Shown: in pieces, positions 50,123 through 60,059 of the stretch | Layout of the letters: each line of letters begins with the position of its first letter | How positions within the stretch are numbered: the first letter of the stretch is position 1 | From: Saksenaea vasiformis B4078 | Taxonomy: Eukaryota; Mucoromycota; Mucoromycetes; Mucorales; Saksenaeaceae | Assembly: GCA_000697055.1 (NCBI GenBank) | Contig: JNDT01001773.1 | Coordinates: 30,572 to 94,571 of the forward strand | Direction of reading: 5' to 3' | Length of the DNA: 64,000 nt | Program-made: the position numbers and the translations under genes | Notes under the pieces: model-generated | Seen by the model: the letters and a program-made list of their open reading frames with translations, nothing else | What the model was told of the DNA's origin: nothing | Database searches by the model: none

Positions 50123-50752
50123 ATGTTCACGGCAGCTCTGAGAGGCATTGGTGCCTTGACGACTTGTACAGCTCGAGGTAATTGGAGGCGGTACTAGTAG
50201 CTGTGTGGTCTGTTCTCTGACATGGACATAGCTGTTTCTTCGTCGTTGGCCGTTTCAAACAAGCGTAAGCACAAACCAAGAGAAACTAAGGGAAAGGGGA
50301 AACGGTACAATAACTGACGGACAAGTAATGTAGATTTCACACGCGGTGTACAAACAGCTGCGGCTGCTGTCGATGCGACGACGAAAGAGTCCCTGTCAAA
50401 ATTACGTGATCAGCTTCGATATTACGCGATTGCCGAGATCGCTGGCCGACCATTCTTGATTACCAAAAACGACAAAGTTATTGTCAACCGTCTACGAGAT
50501 GTCAACGTCGGTGATGTCCTTAAGCTTGATCGAGTGCGTGAATTAGGCAGCAAGGATTACACGATCAAGGGCGCGCCTTACGTGAACGAGGCATTCTACG
50601 ATATTAACGCTACTGTCATTGAACAAACAAAAAGCAAACTTATTCGAATTGTAAAGAAAAAGAGAAGAAAGAACTACAAACGAACGATTGAACATAAGCA
50701 GACACACACCGTATTGAGAATTTCCAAAGTCGAGGTCAACAAGCTGGACTAG
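50123..50752 (+). CDS. mrpl21: Mitochondrial large-subunit ribosomal protein bL21m
   Basis: Three exons (50123-50177, 50232-50264, 50334-50752) give 168 residues. The N terminus (MFTAALRGIGALTTCTAR) is an Arg/Ser/Thr-rich, acid-free mitochondrial targeting sequence. The L21 fold follows: YYAIAEIAGRPFLITKNDKV, VNVGDVLKLDRVRELGSKDY, APYVNEAFYDINATVIEQTK and KKKRRKNYKRTIEHKQTHTV. The last two blocks are the L21 signature with the basic rRNA-binding loop. It is the homologue of bacterial L21 and yeast Mrpl49. Exon 2 is only 33 bp but keeps phase. Confidence 0.9.
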
Positions 50753-51112
50753 ATGATAATAAAAAAAACAATAGACTTCATACAGAGTATAGATTAAGAC
50801 TGCGTTGGGTATCACTACCTTTGGGGAGAACTTTTCTAAGAAGAAGATTTATGTATTTCGCAATGGGAAACATACTACTTATGTGTGAAAGTGGGTCGAT
50901 ATAGTTTAACTGCTTACAACTTTGGAAATGAGCTCGATTGCGTAAAAAAGACTGCACAGATTTGGGTATGTGTGCAACCTGCGGACACAAAGAGAGTCTG
51001 TCAGTCGAGGGCTCCGTGACCATGTCTGTAGCCCTGAAATCCCCGATTGTTAGACCATTTACGGAAATCAGACCCAGTCCTTTACCTGTCATACAAAGTG
51101 ACGAGCAGTTCC
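50753..51112 (-). other. Region immediately downstream of Fz1 (candidate guide-RNA region)
   Basis: Lies 3' of the Fz1 stop on its strand. It holds an unrecognised 104-codon frame (ATG 51092, stop near 50778) with little protein character. In characterised Fanzor/TnpB loci the guide RNA comes from the sequence at or just beyond the 3' end of the nuclease gene, so this is where an omega-RNA would be expected. No conserved structure could be proven by eye. Confidence 0.25.
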
Positions 51113-54100
51113 TTACTGCCTAACTGTCCTGGACAGTGCTGCCGGGCGAGATGCTAATTGACATCCTGATTCGATGTAACGAACAAATATATCACGAATA
51201 TTTCGGCCGGCATTAACATGTCTGTTCCAAAACTAATCAAATAGTTAAGTATCAACGTGTCAACCCAAGCAGTACGGCTTACTAGAGATGTTCTGATTCC
51301 TCGTCTATCATATGCGCACTGAGGGCACAGTCGGATAGGATAGACAATATTTCTGTAATTGTTGTGAGCTATTCCTATGTTAAAGAAAAATGTACATAAG
51401 CCGGACTAAGTCATACCGGGTCGGCGTCTATTGGGGCATTCACTGCTTAGATGCAGAATCTGCTCGTCGTCACCTAAGCAATATTGACGTTTGTGCTTAT
51501 GATGCTGGCGTCTGATATACTTTTTGCTAGAGATTAATGCATATGAGTCAGGTTTCCACTGTATCCATTTGTTTCCCAAACATACCGATGATTACACAGT
51601 TGCATGTTATAGTCACGGAAATCGACTCTGTCGTGATGACATATGCTACATACTTTGCTGGTTTTGTACTCGTCTACGCATATGACTGGACATCGCTGTG
51701 CTAGCACCTTGCGAAAGGTCTACATGGATAGTAAATGTTAATAGGATTCTCACTACCAAGAGAACTTCAACACCCTCACCTTCACCGGTAACGGTGCATA
51801 CATCTTGTAGCCTCCACTATGCAGGTCGGCATCTCCGTATGCCACAAATGCCCGGAGCTGGTCACGTCTACTGTTTTGTGCCTCACGATGTTGACGATGT
51901 TGGCGATACCGCGCTTTTTTGTTCTGTTTTTGCACATTTGCGACCGGAGGCTGATGCAGAGAGATAATTAATGAACGAAGAATAAGCAGGCAAATGCTCA
52001 CCAGGGTTGAATTGGGATAAAATCCCCCGACTTGGTCTGCGATAACGTCCATGGTCACACTTCTGGAAGAGCCCTGCAAGGCACGCCTTTCCCTGTGTCT
52101 GTAATGACGGTTGAACTCATCCGTTCTGGGAAAGTCCATTCAATATGACCACATATTGACAAGAACATTCTGTAGCTACCTCTGTTTTTCGCTGAATTGT
52201 GCCGTGAGAAAGCGCTGGAATTCCGGAACAGGTGAGGCCGTCTTAGGATGTTCCGAAAGACGATCGTAGACTTCCTGCATGTTGGCAATTTCACGATTTT
52301 TCCTTTCTATCTGAAGACTCCAGTTAAATTTGGAGCTGGATCTAAAAAAGCATGCAGTTATTGCACTGACTACATACAGGATCTTGTTCTTACTGATAAT
52401 AACCGTTCGTGACAGAAAATGTATGGCTATTTCTTGCCTCTTCGTCATGAAGATCCTCCGCTGTGTCTACGGCGGTCACAAGGGAACGAATACCTACGAA
52501 ATACATATATAGCCTTTGTTAGATTCTTCATAGCAAGGAGCATACCAGGATCGATTCCCACGATGCGAGTTCTTTCAGGGTCTAAATGGCGTGCGACCGT
52601 TAAGCCCGTGGGCTCCTTCTTCAAATGATAGATGCCACACTGCAAATCAGAGAAATCCCTGTTACGAGGAAGGAACTGAAAGTCTCTCTGGGAGGACGGA
52701 TAAGATGCTGAAATGCAACCTTTCTGTTAGCGTGCTCCACGGTATAACAAAAACTGGACTGACCTTGGTTTGGTTTGCGAGATTTAAATCTGACTGCCAC
52801 CATAACACCATCCGTCTCAAAGCCATAATCAAACTCTACTTCTGGTAGCTCATCGTTGTTTATCCCTTATATGAACAAGTGTAAGGACATTACTTCCATA
52901 CAGTTGAATATGACCAAACCTTGTGCCCGGCGGCGGCGAGGCATGACTCTATCAAGACAAAAAATTGCTTCCCAAAGTTGTTCGCGGTATATCATGTCCT
53001 TGAGCGCATTATTGAAGGTATGAAAGCCTTGCAAAGGACCCTAACGTAAGAGTGTCAATTTTTCTTCGGTCAATTTATGCTTTTTTTTTTACGAGAACAT
53101 ACTGCTAGATTTTCCGGGAGATTGGTGGTAATGTCTTTAAGCGCCCAGTAAAATATTTTACCGGTTACGGGGAAGTAACCTAGTGTAGTATTATTGATTA
53201 GCTCATATTATGGTTCAAGCAAGGTCACTAGGTTTCAGCTTACCTATCTGGTTTTTAGACATTGGAACGAGAGTCCAGCCTTTTCCATTGAGTTCATTTG
53301 TTTGCTTAAGCATCAATGCTGAGAGATGAAGCATACAGGGAAGCAACCGCTGGTTTTCATCATCACTGAGGTCTGCGGCTATATCTACATTGTCAAGGTT
53401 TTCCTGGTAAACATTCTGAAACTCTCTAGGATGCACCCAACGGTAAGTAATCGTGAGGAAGAAACTATGTTAATATCTTTTCTTGTCATACCCATAAAAG
53501 ACTTCAAGGTCGGTGATTGAATCATCATCTAAAGTTGTCCATGCATTACGGTCAAAAAGTTCTTGTGCTGTTATTCCCTGGACACATCTGGATGCTACAA
53601 ATTTGAAGCAAGGCGATATCACGTAAACAATGTAAAGCAAATACATTAAGCAGTGGAGTAATACCTAGGCTTCTCGCATCGTGTCGCTGATTTTGCGGGT
53701 GGTTCGCAAATAGTTCATCAAAAAAGGCGACGAAGGTTCGCTTCATATATATTTGAAGATTCGACGTGATGTGTAGGTATGTGTCTATAAATACGAAAAG
53801 TTTGTGTTTTCTTCTTCTCAAATAGTTCCACTTACTAGCAACTATTTTCCCCGCAAATGACGGGGCCAGCTCTCTTAACATGTATGTCAACGTGGGAAAC
53901 CGGTAGTTTTCTGCAGAAGTTATAAGTGTATTTGGCCTTACAAATTTACATGTATACCTTTTCCCGTCGCTGGGTTCATTCTGCAAGTATGAAAAAAGTT
54001 TTCGAAAGTCTGCCGTAGATCGACACACCAGCGGTAGTTTGACTATTGATCATGGGAGCAGATTTAGTTTATCCTGATAACTTCCTAACATCGCTACGTA

Positions 54101-54517
54101 CAAACGCTACCCGAATGTTTGTGCCAGGATCTCGACTCAGGATCATTTTAAACGCGGCAATAAAAAAGACTTCGTCATGGATAGGAGGAGAGGTCTCGAA
54201 CTGCCCATCGATCCAACGATGGATGTGCAAATTGACAAGCAACATTGCACACTGACAAGCGGTTGCGTACTGTTCTGCCACTGAACGAAAGACGCCCTAT
54301 ATCAGCTTGTACTTAATATATTTGAAAGATTTTATATGAGAATTCCATAATACAGTACCCTGAGCTGCTTGTGGCTTCCCTGCAGAAAATTGCAAAGCTT
54401 CAATTTTCGAACAAATGAGTAGTCGCGACCAGGCAACTGCGCGATGGGGGTGTTCTGGTACCCATACCGTCTCCTGCGGGCCGGGGGCTCTCCAACTTCG
54501 TTGTGTTGTCTATCCAT
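51113..54517 (-). CDS. Fanzor-like TnpB homologue Fz1 (RuvC-III Asp replaced by His)
   Basis: Nineteen exons give 794 residues: 54517-54359, 54296-54111, 54042-53958, 53910-53836, 53784-53665, 53594-53492, 53425-53244, 53179-53103, 53040-52920, 52865-52764, 52707-52546, 52493-52394, 52341-52180, 52125-52002, 51950-51780, 51719-51586, 51526-51417, 51374-51283, 51232-51113. Landmarks in order: Arg-rich N terminus; NTYLHITSNLQIYMKR; FDYGFETDG; GIYHLKKEPTGL; RIVGIDPGIRSL (RuvC-I Asp); YRHRERR; FVAYGDADL; VDEYKTSKVCSIC (RuvC-II Glu and first CxxC); a second CxxC (CPQC); FWNRHVNAGRN, where RuvC-III should read RD. TnpB/Fanzor proteins are RNA-guided DNA nucleases. Without the third carboxylate, cleavage is probably lost although DNA or RNA binding might remain. 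An intron splits the DPG codon of RuvC-I. Confidence 0.83.
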
Positions 54518-55571
54518 GTTTTTGGGAATAAAAAGGAAGGGAGATTTGTTGTCAAATAGTTAGATGGAATATATGTGAACTCGTAGGACCGTTGTTTCGT
54601 TATCCATGATGGGACGCTGCTAATAGGCTAACAGTTTTTGCACCTTGGTGTCTGCTGAGCCTTTCAGCAAGGAGAATTGCTACGAACACTCAGATTCTGC
54701 CTCTTAGTGACACTCATGTAACATAATTTAGAGAACTGTTAAATAGGTAGCTTCGAATTCTTATGAAATCTGATCGTACGCAAATATCAACGAGTTGTCA
54801 AGCCTCCGTGGATCGACTGCTTAGGCTTTGATAGGTGAAGTGATGATATCTATTTGTAGGCGCTCGATGAGGGTTTAATTTACGGGCATTCAGCTCATGG
54901 GCGCTCATCGTGTGGACGCTAGCTGCACAAATACCTACGATTTGGTTTTTATTTGAGGATGGTCATACGTGCATTAAAATTCGGTAAGGTGTTTGTCCAG
55001 CCGCCGGCGAAAACACATTACATGAGTGTCCCTAAGAGGTAGATCCTGAGTGTCCGTAGCAATTCCCTTCAGCAAGGTATGGCCAGTGCAAACAGACAGT
55101 TAACTTTGTAAATGATGACGTACTGACAGACAGCTACATTCAAATATACATACAAGTAACTATTATGATAAGCACAAGGGCAATCTGTCCAGAATTCTGC
55201 GATGGTGACCGAGAAATATTTTTCTACAACTTTCATATTGGTATCAATGGAAAATGATAAGAAGTGTCATTCTCTTTGTCATTGGGCCCTCTGGCCAGGG
55301 ACCCGTCATCCAGGCCATAAGGCCTTTTTTCGTTTTGAATATTTCGAATAGATAGGCTCAGGATCCAGAAGGCAGATTAGGCATGGGCAATACAGCAACG
55401 TTAGATCAAGAGAATACTGATTATGCGTTTTTAAAAAACGCAATTGGCTTGTGCAACTCATATGTCAGCCTACCATCCATTTTACTGTCTCTAAAAATAT
55501 TTAACAGTAAAGAAACAAAGATTAGGAACCTCTATGCCTGTTAGATTCTTGTATACCATTAACGGTTGTCG
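54518..55571. other. Intergenic between Fz1 and small acidic ORF
   Basis: Contains the Fz1 promoter (A/T-rich just above 54517), the 417-bp inverted-repeat element and about 500 bp with no recognisable feature except an imperfect GC palindrome near 55285-55305. Confidence 0.4.
54661..55077. mobile_element. Non-autonomous TIR element (MITE-like)
   Basis: The arm at 54661-54720 matches the reverse complement of 55018-55077 nearly perfectly over ~50 of 60 bp. The core blocks GAATTGCTACG, ACACTCA, CCTCTTAG and GACACTCATGTAA are shared. The ~300-bp interior has no reading frame. It lies about 145 bp upstream of the Fz1 start. It resembles a MITE of a cut-and-paste DNA transposon; the outer ends and target-site duplication are not obvious. 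Confidence 0.55.
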
Positions 55572-55808
55572 TTACGCCACTGGTGTGGTAGATTTCCTCA
55601 TTTCGCCACCCATTTTTTGCTGCAATTGCTGAAAATTGGCCTCAAAAAGATTTGCTACTACCTCGTCTTCTTCGAAAACCTCCTCTGAAACGTTGGCATC
55701 AACGGAAGCGAATACTTCTTCATGATGCATGTGGTCGTTGTGTTGCTGTTGCGGAGTGTTCATAGCTGACAGCAAGAAGCAAGCTTCCTTTTGGAGCTCC
55801 GTCGCCAT
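55572..55808 (-). CDS. Small acidic hypothetical protein
   Basis: Single exon, 78 residues, ATG 55808. Gln/His-rich near residues 18-29 and acidic in the middle (EEVFASVDANVSEEVFEEDE), followed by a helix NLFEANFQQLQQKMGGEM. No family recognised. It is divergent from sphingosine-1-phosphate lyase, and three 41-bp direct repeats lie directly upstream of its start. Composition favours a real small protein, but evidence is limited. Confidence 0.4.
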   Translation of the reverse strand: MATELQKEACFLLSAMNTPQQQHNDHMHHEEVFASVDANVSEEVFEEDEVVANLFEANFQQLQQKMGGEMRKSTTPVA

Positions 55809-55813
55809 AGAAG

Positions 55814-55936
55814 TCCGAAGATTAACTGAGCGATTTTATTTGCTGTCTTTAACATCCGAAGATTAAGTTGAGATATTCATTCGCTGATTTTTGATTCCGA
55901 AGATTAACTCGTCATTTTTATTGGCGCAGAATACCA
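55814..55936. repeat. Three 41-bp tandem repeats between divergent genes
   Basis: CCGAAGATTAA recurs at 55815, 55856 and 55897, exactly 41 bp apart, with partial similarity in the rest of each unit (TTTATT-GC blocks). They sit between the small acidic ORF (55808) and sphingosine-1-phosphate lyase (56048), so they may be repeated regulator-binding sites. Confidence 0.55.
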
Positions 55937-56047
55937 CAGACACCGCAGGCGAGCTCAGTCGAGCCGCCCACTCGGAGTTACAATAGGAAGGGTTTATCAG
56001 CTGCCTTTTTGCTCACCCTTTTCATTGTTATCCTTTTTTTTACAGCC

Positions 56048-58064
56048 ATGACAAACATAGTGTCAAAACCCTTATCTTCACTACACCTGTTGCAGTACAT
56101 TCAGGCCTTTATTAATGGCCCTACTGTGACACGTGTCAAAAACGTCGTTTTCATTCTGGTTTTGTATCATTATTGGTGCAAATTCTATTCGCGAATTGTC
56201 GTAGCAGGTCCCGTACGAACAGCAATAGACTTTAAGGATTATATTAGACAGGTAAATGACAGCTTCAATGGTCTGCGATGGAGATTAGCAAGTACTAACA
56301 TTCCTACGATTTAGGTCTTCTTTAAGCAGCTCCGTCGTCTTCCTGCAGTGCAGGCTAAAATCAACGAAGAATTGAATAAAACATTGAAACAGATGGAACA
56401 CTCGATGACTTTAAGAGAAGGCAACGTTGTTCATAATTATCAACTGCCTGCACACGGGCTTAATGACGAACAAATCCTGGAGAACCTTCGAGAGTAATGC
56501 GAAGTTACTTTATTATGCTTGGATTGACCTCTCTTTGCGTTGATTTGCTAGATTTCAAAATATGAAGGCTCAAGATTGGAAAGGAGGCAGAGTATCCGGC
56601 ACAATTTATCACGGAGGAGATGACTTGACCAATCTGCTTGCCGAAGCCTATCGATTATTCGCAGTATCCAACCCTCTTCATCCAGAAGTATTTCCCGGTG
56701 TGCGTCGTATGGAAGCTGAGAGCGTATCCATGGTTCTTAATATGTACAATGCACCTGAGACAGGCTGTGGTGTAATGACTAGCGGTGGTACGGAAAGCAT
56801 TGTGATGGCATGCAAGGCCTATCGTGACATGTACAAAGATTTGAAGGGAATCCATTATCCTGAAATGTAGGGAATTTGCTAATCTTATAGTTCGACATTA
56901 ACGAAAAACCTATCCAGTATCGTACCACAAACGGTACATGCTGCCTTCATGAAAGCAGCGGGCTATTTCAATATCAAGCTGATTGTCGTGCCTGTGGATC
57001 CTATCACGTACAAAGTGGACGTTAGCCGGGTAGCAAAGGCAATTACACGGAACACAGTAATGGTAAGTTTCTCTGTATGCGGGCTTGAGCGAAAAACCTA
57101 ACACACACACTCTATATAGATTGCCGGTTCCGCTGTCAACTTTCCTCACGGTATTGCTGATGATATTGTGGCGCTTGGAAAATTAGCAAAGAAACACAAC
57201 ATTGGCTTGCATGTTGACTGTTGCTTGGGTAGCTTTATTATGCCATTCCTCGAAAAAGCAGGTTTCCCAACTGTACCATTTGACTTCCGTGTGGAAGGAG
57301 TCACCTCAATCTCGTGTGACACGCACAAGGTAAATTTTTATTTTTGGCTTATGAAAATCTCACTTTAATCGGTAGTATGGTTTTGCCGCAAAAGGATCAT
57401 CTATTGTAATGTACCGGGATAAGAAGATTCGCAAATACCAATACTTCCTTTGTGCTGATTGGAGTGGCGGTATTTATGCATCACCGAGCGTAGCAGGATC
57501 AAGGTACAGCTATTAGTTTGTAACACCCTGTAGCTAAGCATAGTATAGGCCAGGTGCATTGATTGCAGGCTGCTGGGCTGCTTTGATGAAGCTTGGTGAG
57601 GATGGCTACCTGGATTCGTGCAAAAAGATCGTTGGTGCCAGACGAACTATCCAAGAAGGGTAAGCGTGGTTCCACGTCGAAACATTGCGTTAATTCTATG
57701 TGTTAGCATTGAATCCATTCCTCAACTGCATATTAAAGGTGATCCCATTGCCAGCGTGGTGGCATTTGGTGCAAATGGGTCGCTGAATATCTACGATGTG
57801 GGAGACAAGATGTCAGACCGTGGATGGAACTTAAGTGCGCTGCAAAACCCGGCTGCTTTGCATATTTCGGTGACGTTACCTTGGGTCCAAAGTGCAGACG
57901 ATTTTGTCCGAGATCTGAAAGAGGTTGTTGCCGGGCTTGTAGCAGATCCTGAAAGCGGTAACGGTAGTACGGCAGCCATTTACGGAACTGCCGCCAGTGT
58001 CCCTGACAAGGCAATCATCGAGGATGTAGCAGCAGGATTTATTGATCTCCTTTATAAAGCATAA
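56048..58064 (+). CDS. dpl1: Sphingosine-1-phosphate lyase
   Basis: PLP-dependent ER membrane enzyme that splits long-chain base phosphates into a fatty aldehyde and phosphoethanolamine, the exit from sphingolipid metabolism. Eight exons (56048-56251, 56315-56493, 56552-56866, 56918-57062, 57120-57329, 57376-57503, 57549-57659, 57707-58064) give 549 residues. An N-terminal membrane helix ([17 protein letters not shown]) is followed by [50 protein letters not shown] and [13 protein letters not shown]. The PLP-lysine motif is [32 protein letters not shown] follows. All catalytic motifs are present. ATG 56048 is the first in frame; the frame extends upstream without an ATG. Confidence 0.95.
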
Positions 58065-58134
58065 AAGGTATAAAACTCTGATTACTCTTAGTTTCAAAAT
58101 CGGGGTTTTTATTTTTATTTCAGCATAATGGAGT

Positions 58135-59321
58135 TTACGAACGGCGATGAACAGTACGAGCATCGGCCTGGTTAGTAGGGAAAACTGCAACAAGATTATA
58201 TGAGAGACGTCCCTTTGTTGGCTATTGCAGACTTACCTAGCATGTCACAGATGTTGACATGGGGTGGTCTTGACGCGATAAAAGTCACCATCTCCGCTGT
58301 GGTGACAAACGTTTTAGATTATTTTTTTGTTCAAGTCATGGCATTCGCTTCTTTACCAATATCCTCTCCTAACAAAGGGTCGAGTCCCTTGTAGACACTA
58401 TCTGCCTTCTGTTTGTCTCCGTGGAATCGGATGGTTGAGAATTCAGTATTGACCATGCCTGGACAGATCTGGCTGACACGGATGGGGGTATCGACCAGTT
58501 CGTAGAGAAGGGCTCTGGTAATTGCTTCAACAGCAAATTTGGATGCTTCAAAAGACGTCAGACGATGAAGTCCTTTATTTTATTGCATGACGTACCGCAA
58601 TAGATGCTTCCACCGGGATAACTTTGTTTGCCTATCCACATTGTCAGTGGTGTCACCTTTTTTTTTGTCTTTTTCCGTTCTCTGTACCTGCAACAGAGCC
58701 AAGGTTAATAATATGACCAGATTGACGCGATCTCATGTGAGGTATAAGTGATTGTGTCAAGAACACGAGTCCCTTGACGTTGGTGTCGAACATCGTGTCG
58801 TATGCTTCTTCCGTCACTTTTTCCAAAGGATCCATGCCGATGACAAGGCCAGCATTGTTGACAAGCACATCCACATCCTTTGTAGGAAGATCGGCAACGA
58901 ATTTATCGATATTCTTTTTTTCTCGAATATCCAATCCCATCGTGTGAATTTGGATGCCCGCATGCTTTTGGGTCAATTCCTGCTTAAGGGATTCCAGTCG
59001 CTCAAGACGGCGAGCGGCGAGAATCTGGGAAAGCCGTCGTGAGAAAACCGTGGCATCCGGCATTTCTCTTTTTCTTTACCAAGTTTGAACCTTCATTGGC
59101 AAACTCACGAGCACAGGCTTCGCCAATACCAGCAGACGCACCAGTGCTTTGGATAGATGTAGAGCGTGTCAAAATAACTGATCTTGCTTGGGTAGGTGAA
59201 CGCATTTTTGAGCTTACATGAGCACATTTTTTCCTTCGAGTCGTTGTGACGCATAGGATCGTCTTGACAATAGGTTGTATGCAGCGCGTGTATTGCGTAA
59301 TAGAAGAGCTGCTCGCAACAT
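58135..59321 (-). CDS. Short-chain dehydrogenase/reductase with mitochondrial presequence (YdfG-like)
   Basis: Seven exons (59321-59218, 59146-59080, 59024-58688, 58631-58596, 58545-58357, 58296-58237, 58184-58135) give 280 residues. The N terminus MLRAALLLRNTRAAYNLL is rich in Arg and lacks acids, as in mitochondrial presequences. The Rossmann fold shows LITGASAGIGEACAREFA (nucleotide site), LAARRLERL (the RR suggests NADP), DVLVNNAGLVIGMDPL, the catalytic Ser in INLGSVAG and YCASK (Tyr-xxx-Lys). The C-terminal DMLVFPTNQADARTVHRRS is typical of the YdfG/YMR226C group, which oxidises L-allo-threonine, serine and 3-hydroxy acids. It is convergent with sphingosine-1-phosphate lyase, with 70 bp between stops. 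Confidence 0.92.
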
Positions 59322-59689
59322 GGAGTGTGGGAAAAGAAAGAAGTTGTTTGCCCTTTCTGGTACAGTTGCGTTTTCTTCCGGCGGATATTCAAGCGGCGCC
59401 GGAATTGCGTGTACCCCACATATGGATGCAAGAGAACCGACACACTGTTATGTCACCACGTTGAACTGCATCTCACTTAATAAATGCCGTGTAGGACTTT
59501 TTTCAAAAAGTTTCTCTATGATTTTGGGAGTGGTTCAGCATAGCTGGTTGTATGCAACCCCTTAACTGATCTGACAACAGACGGTATCGCATACAGAAAT
59601 AAAATTAATCGATATGCACAGACACATTTCGTTTTTGTTGTCACCTTTTGTAAACGCATATCTCTGGTAGAATTTGTGCGATCCGACCG
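59322..59689. other. Intergenic
   Basis: About 370 bp upstream of the dehydrogenase. No TATA box or repeat is evident. Confidence 0.35.
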
Positions 59690-59824
59690 ATGATGAGTGC
59701 TACTTACGCGGTGCCACCTAGAGAGAATAGCAACCCTACTCCTGGGAACATTATTGCCGAGTCTCGCACCCTTTCTGTTAAGGTCACGTACTGGTACAAT
59801 CAGGCAAGTCATATACTAATATAA
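59690..59824 (+). CDS. Orphan first exon or tiny ORF next to Fz2
   Basis: ATG 59690 opens a 44-codon frame, MMSATYAVPPRENSNPTPGN then IIAESRTLSVKVTYWYNQ, which reads like the N terminus of a real protein. After YNQ comes GCAAGT, usable as a GC donor; no continuation is seen before the Fz2 gene 236 bp away. It could be a gene truncated by insertion of Fz2, an exon whose partners I missed, or chance. No family recognised. Confidence 0.3.
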   Translation: MMSATYAVPPRENSNPTPGNIIAESRTLSVKVTYWYNQASHILI

Positions 59825-60059
59825 TGCGGGCAATCTGGGGTTTCTTTAGTTGACTTTTGTAACCTAACTATCTCTAATCTGTAAAATCTACTGGTTTCTC
59901 AATGCTTCATGGAAAACTCCACTTTCTTCATTGTTTTCATCATACACCTTATTTGGAAGGGCCCTACGTCACAAGGAAAATAAGAATGTCGTCACAAACA
60001 TTTGAAATGGTACTTACGAAGCTCTCCCAGTGCCTAACGAGAGGCTAGTTGGCCGTTCC
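59825..60059 (-). other. Region immediately downstream of Fz2
   Basis: On the Fz2 strand this follows the stop. It begins GGAACGGCC and contains a possible stem CTCTC...GAGAG (60022-60043). Both Fz genes end in TAAGGAAC, but similarity fades at once. This is the expected place for an omega-RNA 3' end if one existed. Confidence 0.25.

Noticed and set aside
51417..51526. Cys-rich exon first read as a LINE reverse-transcriptase zinc knuckle (CLGDDEQILHLSSEC)
   Set aside because: The same block occurs at the homologous place in Fz2 (YCLNEENVILQRTSQC), between the DEY-TSK motif and the NR(D/H)xNAGRN motif, so it is part of the Fanzor zinc region.
51113..54517. Terminal repeats enclosing the whole Fz1 gene
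   Set aside because: Arms at 54661 and 55018 are both upstream of the gene. I found no matching arm below 51113, so they do not demonstrably bound Fz1.
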